NCBI RefSeq assembly: GCF_017310505.1
Contig: NZ_CP065957.1
Span: forward strand, 2,108,001 to 2,172,000
DNA length: 64,000 nucleotides
Direction: 5' to 3'
From: Methylacidiphilum caldifontis
GTDB taxonomy: Bacteria; Verrucomicrobiota; Verrucomicrobiia; Methylacidiphilales; Methylacidiphilaceae
Within the stretch, counting starts at the first letter, position 1; each line of letters begins with the position of its first letter. A model generated the notes under the pieces. The model ran no database searches. It was given only the letters and a program-made list of their open reading frames with translations, and had not been told where the DNA came from. Shown piece by piece: positions 28,813 to 36,482 of this stretch. A program made the position numbers and the translations under genes.

Positions 28813-29673
28813 TTAGCCTGATTGCCAGGGTTCATCGGCGTGATAGGAGCTGCGAACTAAAGGTCCAGATTCCACATGGCTAAAACCTAGCCTTAAGCCA
28901 AATTCTTTCCAGCTCTTGAATTCCTCCGGACTGACCCACCTGTCGACGGGTAGATGGTTTGGGGAGGGACGTAGATATTGACCTAGGGTGAGAATTTTGA
29001 CGCCGATATGGTAGAGATCTAAAAGAGTACTTTCAATTTCCTCTTTTGTTTCCCCAATGCCCAGCATAAGACCAGTTTTTGTAGGAAATCCTTGTTCTGC
29101 GGATTGCTTGAGAACCTCAAGCGATCTTTCGTAGCGAGCTTGTGGACGTACCCGTTTTTGGAGTCTGGGCACGGTTTCAATGTTGTGGTTCAATACATCG
29201 GGTTTTGCATCCAACACTTTCATGAGACTTTCTCTATTTCCCCGAAAATCAGGAATGAGAACTTCGATTTTCGTTTGAGGATTCAATGCCCTGACTTCTT
29301 TGATTGTTTGAGCCCAGGCTTCTGCTCCTCCATCTTTCAAATCATCTCTGGCAACCGAAGTGATAACCGCATATTTTAGTCCCATGGCTTTTATAGCTAA
29401 GGCTACATTTTTAGGTTCTTCTTGATTTATGGGAAGAGGTTTAGCAGTCGTTACGGCACAAAATCGGCAACTTCGGGTACAACGATCCCCAAGAATCATG
29501 AAAGTAGCCGTTTTCCTACTCCAACACTCTCCTATATTGGGACAAAGGGCGCTTTCACAGACTGTGTGAAGATTATAGGAATGGACGAGATGCCGGATTT
29601 CATTATATGCAGCTCCTCCGGGAATTTTTGCTCTTAGCCAGGGAGGCTTTCTATTCATAAGCGATTGTTCCAT
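28813..29673 (-). CDS. lipA: Lipoyl synthase
   Basis: LipA inserts two sulfur atoms into octanoyl chains on lipoyl domains. The auxiliary cluster motif C-x4-C-x5-C is present (CESALCPNIGEC), followed by the radical SAM motif C-x3-C-x2-C (CTRSCRFC). AVTTAKPLP and a C-terminal VESGPLVRSSYHAD are further family marks, the latter with the conserved RSSY serine ligand. The 286-aa length is normal. No lipB is seen in this window. A gap of about 240 bp with no gene separates it from the amidase gene. Confidence 0.96.
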   Translation of the reverse strand: MEQSLMNRKPPWLRAKIPGGAAYNEIRHLVHSYNLHTVCESALCPNIGECWSRKTATFMILGDRCTRSCRFCAVTTAKPLPINQEEPKNVALAIKAMGLKYAVITSVARDDLKDGGAEAWAQTIKEVRALNPQTKIEVLIPDFRGNRESLMKVLDAKPDVLNHNIETVPRLQKRVRPQARYERSLEVLKQSAEQGFPTKTGLMLGIGETKEEIESTLLDLYHIGVKILTLGQYLRPSPNHLPVDRWVSPEEFKSWKEFGLRLGFSHVESGPLVRSSYHADEPWQSG

Positions 29674-29770
29674 AGGTAGTCAATTAATGAGGAACTTTCA
29701 TAACAATCAACTGATTTATTAAAAAAAATAACGGTTGTATAAAAAGAGAGCTTTTGAATAATAACTCTTG

Positions 29771-30454
29771 ATGAAGGTATTGATAACCTGTGGCCCTAGT
29801 TTTGAACCTATTGATCAGGTAAGAAGGATAACGAATTTCTCTACGGGCAAGCTAGGCATTGAGTTGTCTTCTTACTTCAGTAAATGGGGAATGGAAGTAG
29901 TGTGTTTGCTGGGTAGCCATTCTTCTTTACGCCCAATTAGTCCCCAATTCACTCTTTACCTTTTCGATACGAATGAAGGATTATGGAAAGAGATAAAAAA
30001 GCTTTCAGAGAGTCATTCTTTTGATGCAATTTTTCACGCGGCAGCTCTCTGCGATTTCAGAGTCCAACAGATTGTAGATCAATATGGAGAAGAAGCGATT
30101 AAAACAAAGATTACAAGTGATAGGGAATATTGGATTAAAGTTGTGCCTGCAGAAAAACTCATCGACAAGTTGCGCACCATCTTTCCAGACGCCTTGATTG
30201 CGGGTTGGAAATATGAAGTAGAGGCTGACTACGATACAGTTCTTTTAAAGGGGAAAAGGCAGATAGAGCGAAGTGGTTCAGACTACTGTGTGATCAATGG
30301 ACCAGCTTACGGACTGGGTTATGGCATTTTAAATCGGGAAGGGGAGCTCTTCCATGTACCCTCGGTAGAAAAAATGGGGGATTTTTTCCTCCCTAAGATA
30401 AGCTTAAGGAACAAACGGCTTGACGAGTTACCCCCTTTTCATCTTGGCGATTGA
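29771..30454 (+). CDS. Stand-alone phosphopantothenoylcysteine synthetase-like protein (CoaB/DFP domain)
   Basis: The 227-aa product has the DNA/pantothenate metabolism flavoprotein C-terminal fold: VLITCGPSFEPIDQVRRITNFSTGKLG, a family N-terminus with the nucleotide-binding region, then the FDAIFHAAALCDFRV segment and a final GYGILNREGE. In coenzyme A synthesis the CoaB domain joins 4'-phosphopantothenate and cysteine, and in most bacteria it is fused to a CoaC decarboxylase. Here CoaC is absent, so the protein is either a split CoaB or a paralogue of other function. The TTG immediately upstream of ATG 29771 is a possible alternative start. The 3' end overlaps the convergent GT2 gene by 27 bp. 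Confidence 0.75.
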   Translation: MKVLITCGPSFEPIDQVRRITNFSTGKLGIELSSYFSKWGMEVVCLLGSHSSLRPISPQFTLYLFDTNEGLWKEIKKLSESHSFDAIFHAAALCDFRVQQIVDQYGEEAIKTKITSDREYWIKVVPAEKLIDKLRTIFPDALIAGWKYEVEADYDTVLLKGKRQIERSGSDYCVINGPAYGLGYGILNREGELFHVPSVEKMGDFFLPKISLRNKRLDELPPFHLGD

Positions 30455-31873
30455 ATAGAGAGTAGCAATACCCACATAACCGAAGCCCAGAGTATGCATG
30501 AAAAGGGTCGGCAAGGAAAACCAGAAATGTTTCTGTATAGCTTGATAGAGGGCGATACAAAAAATGGCTGAAAAAGTGGTTTCTATAAGAGGAAGGGTTA
30601 GACTGTGATCGATCTTATAAATGGGCTTTTGCGAATTACAGGAGCCATTTTTAGGTGTTCTGACAAAAACGTTATTTTTGCCAAATAAGCCATCGATTAC
30701 CGACTTTGTATTAGCGAAAGCCATACCTAGAGACATGGCCATGGAAAAAGGAAGGATAACGAGTGTGCTGAGCTGGAGCTTTTTGCTTAAGAAAATAATG
30801 ACGGCCAGGTAAAAAAGATAAAATAAAGATATAATGGAAAAAAGGAAACCTAAAAATTCCTGGGCGCCAGATTTGGGTAAAGGGAAGCAAAAAAAGGTAA
30901 TCGCATTGAGTATAACCAATATTGCAACAATAGGGTGAATGGAGTGAGCTAAAAGATGAAAGAATCCTTCTATTTTAGAAGCTGTAGAAAATGATCCTTT
31001 GAGTAAGGAAAAAAGATGCTTTTTTGCTGTTTGAATAGCTCCTTTTGCCCAGCGGTGCTGTTGCGTTCTAAAGGCAACGATTGGAGAAGGCAGTTCACTC
31101 GGAACAACCATTCTGGGTGCATAAACAAATTTCCATCCTTTGAATTGAGCACGATAACTGAGATCTAAATCTTCAGTCAATGTATCTCCTTCCCATCCTC
31201 CAGAGTCGATAATGCATTTTTTCCTCCAGACACCGGCCGTTCCATTAAAATTGAAGAACAGGTTGTATTTATACCTGATTGGCTGTTCAAGCAGAAAATG
31301 CCCATCTAAAAATAAGGCTTGGCAGCGAGTAAGGAGATTTGTATCCCGATTTAAATATCCCCACCGGGCTTGGACCATGCCTACATTCGGAGAATGAAAA
31401 TAAGGGAGTGTTTCTTTAAGAAAAGAGGGTGGGGGAAGGAAATCAGCATCGAAAATGGCGATGAATTCTCCCTTTGCCCTTTCCAAGCCATACTGCAATC
31501 CACCAGCTTTGAATCCTTCCCTGCTACCCCTGCGCAAATGAGATATGTCAAATCCTTTCTTTTTATATTCATAAACCCATTTCGCTATGATCGCTGTGGT
31601 TTCATCAGTAGAATCATCAATGACCTGTATTTGCATTTTGTTTTTTGGATAGTCGATTTCACAAACTGCATGTAGTAGTCGTTCTACAACTGATTTTTCA
31701 TTGTATACGGGTAGTTGTATCGTTACCTCAGGATAAGGATAGGAAAGAAGGTTGGCTTGTAATTGCTGGTCCCATTGAGATGATCCTCCCCATAACCTTA
31801 GTATTAGACTCATCCGATAGATTCCATGAATTAAAAGAACTAGCGCAAGAGTGAAAAAGCCGATGGATATCAT
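30428..31873 (-). CDS. Family 2 glycosyltransferase, cellulose-synthase-like membrane protein
   Basis: An N-terminal membrane helix is followed by a processive GT2 domain: TIQLPVYNEKSVVERLL, IFDADFLPPPSF (metal-binding D-x-D), GDTLTEDLDLSYRAQFKGW, and the QQHRWAKG motif that binds the acceptor strand in processive enzymes. Several C-terminal membrane helices follow. Such enzymes build and export beta-linked polymers such as mannans or glucans. No PilZ, BcsB or other synthase partner is next to it, so the product is unknown. ATG at 31873 is taken; a TTG two codons earlier is possible. The upstream 420 bp hold no gene. Confidence 0.87.
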   Translation of the reverse strand: MISIGFFTLALVLLIHGIYRMSLILRLWGGSSQWDQQLQANLLSYPYPEVTIQLPVYNEKSVVERLLHAVCEIDYPKNKMQIQVIDDSTDETTAIIAKWVYEYKKKGFDISHLRRGSREGFKAGGLQYGLERAKGEFIAIFDADFLPPPSFLKETLPYFHSPNVGMVQARWGYLNRDTNLLTRCQALFLDGHFLLEQPIRYKYNLFFNFNGTAGVWRKKCIIDSGGWEGDTLTEDLDLSYRAQFKGWKFVYAPRMVVPSELPSPIVAFRTQQHRWAKGAIQTAKKHLFSLLKGSFSTASKIEGFFHLLAHSIHPIVAILVILNAITFFCFPLPKSGAQEFLGFLFSIISLFYLFYLAVIIFLSKKLQLSTLVILPFSMAMSLGMAFANTKSVIDGLFGKNNVFVRTPKNGSCNSQKPIYKIDHSLTLPLIETTFSAIFCIALYQAIQKHFWFSLPTLFMHTLGFGYVGIATLYSIAKMKRG

Positions 31874-31879
31874 AGTCAA

Positions 31880-32296
31880 TGTCCTCGGTTGGGTGTTGTT
31901 TTTTTATGAATAGAAAGGTTAGCTGTTGTGCAACTGAAGAAAGGATTAGATCGGTATTGAGCCAAATTGTATGAAGAATAAAAAGAGCCTACTATCCTCT
32001 TTATAATTATGTTCATAGGCAGAATTTTTAAATATGCATCCTTAATTTGCGCTCGAATATATTTGGCAATTAAGATGAATATCAAGACAAACCATTTATC
32101 TGCTTCTTTTTGATAAAATCAAAGAAAAAAACAAGACAAGATTTTCTCATCTCATGGTCTGTCTTTTGGAGTTGTACTTAAAATAAGTGTTTTGGACCAG
32201 TGTCTTTGGTTTTATGGGACAAAAAATGATTGAAAGCAAGATAGTGTTATTGACGGATGGAAAGAGCTAAAGCTATTGCCTTAGATGGAAGAAAGA
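31880..32296. other. Intergenic region, no gene seen
   Basis: AT-rich sequence between the GT2 gene start and the downstream exported gene. Only short frames occur and none has a ribosome binding site or recognisable domain. It could carry the promoter for the GT2 gene. Confidence 0.4.
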
Positions 32297-32857
32297 TTAA
32301 GGTGAGGTAATAGCCAGTTCTTCTATAACCCACTTTCCCTGTTTTTTTTCCCACCGGATATAATCACATACTTGTGGACTTTTTAAAAGAAAACTCTTCC
32401 CCCTTTTTTTCCATTTGCCTTTAGATTCTTTTTTGAGAAGGTCATGGTAGGTTAATCCAGCTGCATGCTTGGTGTCGAACAACTCATGATATGTAGGCCC
32501 TTCCATCTTGGAATGGTAAAAAGAATGGTCAGTGGTTTTTGTCTTATCAAAAAAAAGATGATATAGGGGACCTTTGGACTTGAAATCTTTTTCTAGCTGG
32601 GTCTGGTTAACAGTCCATTGAAAATGCGGTTTTGAAAGATCTCCCTGTGTGTAAATAAGCAATGGGACAGCTTTTTTCTTTGGAAAGAAATGGATGAGTT
32701 TTTTCTCTTTTGTTTCTCTGACGGCTTCAATGTATTCCTTCATTGTATCTTTGAGGCTTTTTGCATGAACTTCGAAAAGATTAATCGAAGGTAGCGAAAA
32801 AATGAGAAGAAAAATAAGAAGGGTAGCTAAAGGTTTTTTAAAAAACTGAGTAGGCAT
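32297..32857 (-). CDS. Small exported protein of unknown function
   Basis: The 186-aa product has a signal peptide (PLATLLIFLLIFSLPSINLFEVHA) and a basic, lysine-rich mature part with repeated YH-x-L motifs (YHLFFDK, YHELFDT, YHDLLKK). I do not recognise the family. The three spaced Y-H-x-L units in the middle may be degenerate repeats. The start is set at the Met before PTQFFKK because it gives a normal signal peptide; a Met eleven codons upstream is possible and neither has a clear Shine-Dalgarno. It is next to, and upstream of, IS copy B. Confidence 0.6.
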   Translation of the reverse strand: MPTQFFKKPLATLLIFLLIFSLPSINLFEVHAKSLKDTMKEYIEAVRETKEKKLIHFFPKKKAVPLLIYTQGDLSKPHFQWTVNQTQLEKDFKSKGPLYHLFFDKTKTTDHSFYHSKMEGPTYHELFDTKHAAGLTYHDLLKKESKGKWKKRGKSFLLKSPQVCDYIRWEKKQGKWVIEELAITSP

Positions 32858-33035
32858 AACATTAAAATTTAAAAGGGGAGCATTGCCCATGAAGAGACAA
32901 ATAGGCTATGCTGCTAAAAAGAATAATATAGCCTAAAATATTAAAAAGGGTGTTCCAATCGGGTTTTTTGATATCTATATTTTATCTTTTCTTAAAAGGG
33001 AAAAGAAAGAAAAAAATAATGCTTAGCCGACAGAC

Positions 33036-33587
33036 CTATCTTGCTTTCATGGGATATGGGAAATTGACCAAGTGCGCGGGCTTGCCCCGCCGCTTGGGGC
33101 GGGGAAGGATAGCGCGGAGGGCGTAGCCGTCCTTGGGTTTGGCTTCGCCGAAACTTCGCCTTTGGCCCGTTTTCAGTGTGGCGTCTGCAGCTGCCCTGGT
33201 GTACTGGCGCACGATGGAAATCGGCGCACCGCCACAGCTTGAAGCAAAGTACGACGGCGACCACAGCACGCCTTTCCAGTAACGCTTCTGAATGTCGGGC
33301 CGCTCTTTGCGCAGCAGCCGGCTGGATACGCCCTTGAGACTGTTTATGAGGTTGGAGACGGCGACCTTGGGTGGATATTCCACGAGTAGATGGACGTGAT
33401 CGTCCTCGCCGTCCATCTCGATCAGTTGCGCCTCAAAGTCGGCACAGACCTTGGCGAAGATCGTGCGCAGCCGGTTGATGGCGTCGTCGTCGAACACTTT
33501 GCGGCGGTATTTCGTCACGAAGACCAAATGGACGTGCATCTTGAAGACATAGTGCCGTCCATGTCTTATATCTTGATTTTGCGCCAT
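33036..33587 (-). CDS. tnpA: TnpA, IS200-type Y1 HUH transposase
   Basis: Y1 transposases cut and rejoin single-stranded DNA of IS200/IS605 elements. The product starts HGRHYVFKMHVHLVFVTKYRR, carries the HUH motif as DDHVHLLVEYPP, and has the catalytic tyrosine in APISIVRQYTRAA. The frame is 183 codons, about 40 more than usual: after the normal end it reads on through the left-end palindrome and slightly beyond into what may be flanking DNA. Key residues are all present, so it looks functional. The start ATG at 33587 faces the tnpB start only 20 bp away. Confidence 0.92.
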   Translation of the reverse strand: MAQNQDIRHGRHYVFKMHVHLVFVTKYRRKVFDDDAINRLRTIFAKVCADFEAQLIEMDGEDDHVHLLVEYPPKVAVSNLINSLKGVSSRLLRKERPDIQKRYWKGVLWSPSYFASSCGGAPISIVRQYTRAAADATLKTGQRRSFGEAKPKDGYALRAILPRPKRRGKPAHLVNFPYPMKAR

Positions 33588-33607
33588 AGGCTAAGTATAA
33601 TGTTTCC

Positions 33608-34888
33608 ATGCTTATCCGCCAAGCCTTCAAGTACGAATTGATGCCAAACGGCCAGCAAGAGCGGCAAATGTGCCGCTTTGCTGGCTCATGCCGGTTCGTC
33701 TACAACAGGGCGCTGGCGTTGCAGAAGGAGCGCCACGAGCGAGGCGAGAAAAAACTTGGCTACGCTGGGTTGTGCAAGCTGCTCACCGAGTGGCGCAACA
33801 GCGCGGAGACGGCATGGCTCAAGGACGCTCCGGTGCATCCCTTGCAACAATCCCTCAAAGACCTGGAGCGAGCCTACGCCAACTTCTTTGCCAAGTGGGC
33901 TGGTTTCCCACGCTTCAGGAAGAAAGGCATGTCGGATAGCTTCCGCTATCCCGACCCGAAGCAGATCAAGCTGGAGCAGCACAACAACCGCATCTTTCTG
34001 CCCAAGCTCGGCTGGCTGCGCTACCGCAACAGCCGGGAGGTGCTCGGTGTAGTCAAGAACGTCACCGTAAGCCAGTCATGCGGTAAGTGGTACGTGAGCA
34101 TCCAGACCGAGCGGGAGGTCGAGCAGATCGTTCCGCAAGGGGGTACGGTTGGCATCGACATGGGGATCGCCCACTTCGCTACGCTCTCGGATGGCACGTT
34201 CTACGCCCCGCTCCACAGCTTCAGGCGGCATGAGATGGCGTTGCGCAAGGCGCAGCAGTCATTGAGCCGCAGGGTCAGATTCAGCAACAACTGGAGGAAG
34301 GCAAAAGCAAGAGTTGGGCGCATCCACGCACGCATCGCTAATGTCCGCCGCGACTTCCTGCATAAGACCTCGACCGCGATCAGCAAAAACCACGCTGTAG
34401 TCTTCGTCGAGGACTTGCAGGTACGGAACATGTCCGGGTCGGCGGCGGGCACTGTCGAGGCTCCAGGCCGAAAGGTTCGGGCCATGTCCGGCCTGAACAA
34501 GTCGATCCTGGATCAAGGTTGGTTCGAGTTCCGTCGCCAACTGGATTACAAGCTGGCATGGCGGGGCGGCCGGCTGATCGCCGTGCCGCCGCAGAATACG
34601 AGCCGCGCCTGCCCGTGCTGCGGACACGTTTCGGCGGACAACCGCCAGACGCAGGCCTGGTTTGCGTGTGTGGAATGTGGTTTTGAGGTCAACGCCGATG
34701 TGGTCGGTGCAATCAACATCTTCTCTTGTGGGATGCAAATGTTGCGGGACGAAGGGCAGGACACGCTGCACGCTTGCAGCGGGATGGCGCAAGCCGTCAG
34801 CCCGGATGGCCTGTGGATCGAACCGCGCTGGCGGTCGGAAGCAGGAACCCACCGAAGCGACCCAGGAGAGGCGCCATGCCACCCCTGA
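33608..34888 (+). CDS. tnpB: TnpB, RNA-guided RuvC nuclease of IS605 (intact)
   Basis: TnpB is the ancestor-like relative of Cas12; it is guided by an RNA from the element's right end to cut DNA next to a transposon-associated motif. The 426-aa protein has the N-terminal binding domain, then RuvC residues D184 (VGIDMGIAHFA), E268 (VVFVEDLQVRN) and D364 (VNADVVGAIN), and a zinc finger from C335/C338 to C354/C357. Nothing is missing or truncated. It has an unusually long C-terminal tail of about 60 residues after the last RuvC motif. It shares the GC-rich composition of its element. Confidence 0.93.
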   Translation: MLIRQAFKYELMPNGQQERQMCRFAGSCRFVYNRALALQKERHERGEKKLGYAGLCKLLTEWRNSAETAWLKDAPVHPLQQSLKDLERAYANFFAKWAGFPRFRKKGMSDSFRYPDPKQIKLEQHNNRIFLPKLGWLRYRNSREVLGVVKNVTVSQSCGKWYVSIQTEREVEQIVPQGGTVGIDMGIAHFATLSDGTFYAPLHSFRRHEMALRKAQQSLSRRVRFSNNWRKAKARVGRIHARIANVRRDFLHKTSTAISKNHAVVFVEDLQVRNMSGSAAGTVEAPGRKVRAMSGLNKSILDQGWFEFRRQLDYKLAWRGGRLIAVPPQNTSRACPCCGHVSADNRQTQAWFACVECGFEVNADVVGAINIFSCGMQMLRDEGQDTLHACSGMAQAVSPDGLWIEPRWRSEAGTHRSDPGEAPCHP

Positions 34889-34931
34889 GCGCCGTAGGAA
34901 TCTCCGGCCTTCAGGCCGGGGAGGATGTCAA
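34800..34931 (+). ncRNA. Predicted omega RNA (reRNA) of IS copy B, 5' limit approximate
   Basis: In studied TnpB systems the guide RNA scaffold covers the 3' end of tnpB and the right end of the element, and the following bases outside the element are the guide. Here the right-end stem-loop (34904-34919) and the GGATGTCAA terminus at about 34931 fit this layout. The guide would be the next bases, TTTTGTGTCTTTATTACC, which is the start of the DUF123 gene. The 5' limit is a guess and no transcript data are available. Confidence 0.4.
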
Positions 34932-34935
34932 TTTT

Positions 34936-35400
34936 GTGTCTTTATTACCCACTTTTAGCCCTGAAGTTATTCCAGCAACCCCAGGATCCTATAGCCTTTT
35001 TTTCTTTTTAAATCAGTTAACTTTGAATTTTAAAAACACCCAACTTATCGTTAATGAAGGCTATTATTGTTATTGCGGTTCTGCATTGGGCAAAGGAGGA
35101 TTGCAAAGACGCATTCTTAGGCACCTGGACCAGATAAAGAAAGTTTATTGGCATATAGACTATTTAACTCCTCATGCCCGTTTTTTATATTTATGTTTTT
35201 GCGAGACGATCATTTCTTTAGAATGCGTTTTTGCAAAAGCCATTAACAAATTGCCTAATGTAAAAGCTCCATTTCCAGGATTTGGCTCGACGGATTGTAC
35301 CAACAAATGTATAAGCCATTTATTATATACTCCAAAGATGTGGAATGGAGAAGAAATTGTAAAAAAGCTTATCCGATCGATTAATGACCATGAAAAATAA
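34936..35400 (+). CDS. DUF123 / GIY-YIG-like domain protein, directly behind an IS end
   Basis: The 154-aa product carries the DUF123 domain, which belongs to the GIY-YIG nuclease group: TPGSYSLFFFLN, GYYCYCGSALGKGGLQRRILRHL, KVYWHIDYLTPHARF, LECVFAKAI and a final PGFGSTDC with Cys and Gly conserved. Function is not established for this family. GTG at 34936 is the first in-frame start after the IS end at about 34931; the IS right end itself supplies GGGGAGGA (34918-34925) as a Shine-Dalgarno. The native promoter must have been displaced. The frame ends 17 bp inside the next gene. Confidence 0.75.
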   Translation: MSLLPTFSPEVIPATPGSYSLFFFLNQLTLNFKNTQLIVNEGYYCYCGSALGKGGLQRRILRHLDQIKKVYWHIDYLTPHARFLYLCFCETIISLECVFAKAINKLPNVKAPFPGFGSTDCTNKCISHLLYTPKMWNGEEIVKKLIRSINDHEK

Positions 35401-36235
35401 ATGCGTTTTTAAATTAAATTTTTTTCTTTTTATTTTTCCTTTTCCTTTGATTCTATTACTTCTTATCTCCGCTCAGGGAGAAGATATTTCTATTATTAAC
35501 AAAAACTTACAAGCCAGATCGGCTTTAGTATGGGATAGCGATCAGAAAAAAGATCTCTTTAGCCGTGATGCTGACTCTCAATATTATCCAGCGAGCACAA
35601 CAAAGCTGATGACCGCTCTTATAACCTATGAAAAAACTAAACTCGAAGGAACGGTAACGATCCAACCTGCTGATCTTGGTTTAACTGAATATCCCGTTAT
35701 TCGGTTTTTCCCCGGTGAAAAATATGCGGTAAGGAGCCTAGTTTATGCTCTTCTGCTGTCTTCAAGTAATGAAGCGGCAATGGCTCTAGCACGGCAATCT
35801 TGTGGTACGGTGATGAGTTTTGTTGATGAAATGAACAAAAAAGCCAAAAGCCTTGGCTGCACTCATACCCATTTTCAAAATCCTCACGGTATTTCTTATC
35901 CAGGGCATGTGACGACTGCCAATGATTTGAGAAAAATTTTTGAAGCCTTTTTGGATATTCCCCAATTAGTGAAAGTAGCAAGCTCGAGCAGTTATGAATT
36001 AGCCACTTTGGATGGTAAACCGGTCCAATACCTCATGAATACAAATAAGTTGCTTGACCTTTACCAGGGAATGGTTGCTGGAAAAACAGGCTGGACTCCG
36101 GAATCAAGAAATACTTTTGTAGGCTTCTGTCAGAGGCAGAATAAAAAACTCATTATTGTTATCCTTGATAGTCCAAACAAATGGCAAGATGCACTTGTCC
36201 TTTTGCAGCCCTTCATGGGAGGGCCGATTCAATGA
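35384..36235 (+). CDS. dacF: D-alanyl-D-alanine carboxypeptidase (PBP5/DacF type)
   Basis: The enzyme trims the terminal D-Ala from peptidoglycan pentapeptides. The signal peptide occupies the first about 26 residues (FKLNFFLFIFPFPLILLLLI). The active-site serine motif S-x-x-K is STTK (YPASTTKLMT), followed by SSN (LLSSSNEAAM) and KTG (VAGKTGWTP), all in the right spacing. It is 283 aa, so it lacks the C-terminal beta domain and amphipathic membrane anchor of long PBP5 forms. The ATG at 35384 overlaps the DUF123 stop, implying translational coupling. Confidence 0.9.
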   Translation: MTMKNKCVFKLNFFLFIFPFPLILLLLISAQGEDISIINKNLQARSALVWDSDQKKDLFSRDADSQYYPASTTKLMTALITYEKTKLEGTVTIQPADLGLTEYPVIRFFPGEKYAVRSLVYALLLSSSNEAAMALARQSCGTVMSFVDEMNKKAKSLGCTHTHFQNPHGISYPGHVTTANDLRKIFEAFLDIPQLVKVASSSSYELATLDGKPVQYLMNTNKLLDLYQGMVAGKTGWTPESRNTFVGFCQRQNKKLIIVILDSPNKWQDALVLLQPFMGGPIQ

Positions 36236-36315
36236 ACTCTTCTTGATTTTCTCATAATATGTTGTCTGAGCGATGCTTATACAGTAAAATTTTTTGGTGA
36301 ATATGTCGCTGCTGT

Positions 36316-36403
36316 GGACAGATGCCGGAGTGGTTGATCGGGGCGGTCTTGAAAACCGCTAGGGAGTTAAGCTCCCTCGTGGGTTCGAATCCCACTCTGT
36401 CCG
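36316..36403 (+). tRNA. tRNA-Ser (UGA anticodon)
   Basis: The 88-nt gene folds as a class II tRNA: acceptor stem GGACAGA/TCTGTCC, anticodon stem GCGGT/ACCGC with loop CTTGAAA (TGA anticodon at 36350-36352), a long variable arm (GGGAGTTAAGCTCCC), and the TpsiC loop GGGTTCGAATCCC. The discriminator base is G at 36403 and no CCA is encoded. It reads UCA codons. Nothing inserted at its 3' end, so it shows no sign of being an integration site. Confidence 0.96.
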
Positions 36404-36482
36404 CATACCCATCACCATTTGTTTATGCCTTCTATGGAAAAATAAAGTTGTTTTTGTTATGATTTAATGTAAAGCGTTTTGT

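Larger units (their letters stand above)
33061..34931. mobile_element. Intact IS200/IS605-type element (copy B)
   Basis: The element carries divergent tnpA (minus) and tnpB (plus), with 20 bp between their starts. It is much GC-richer than the flanks. The right end is set by a perfect stem CCGGCCT/AGGCCGG (34904-34919) followed by GAGGATGTCAA, a typical IS605 terminus, ending about 34931. A GC-rich hairpin at about 33085-33104 is probably the left-end subterminal structure. AAATTGAC at 33061-33068 is the reverse complement of GTCAATTT at 34927-34934, an unusual symmetry for a family without terminal inverted repeats. Exact ends are estimates. Confidence 0.85.

Noticed and set aside
33016-33045. 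Similarity of ATGCTTAGCCGACAG to the tnpB start (ATGCTTATCCGCCAA)
   Set aside because: It covers about 15 bases with mismatches and does not extend, so it may be chance.
34259-34882. Minus-strand open frame of 207 codons inside tnpB of IS copy B
   Set aside because: It lies wholly antisense to the intact tnpB and contains no domain.
34726-34935. Longer DUF123 gene start inside the IS
   Set aside because: The upstream part is the tnpB 3' end in another frame; the domain begins after 34936.
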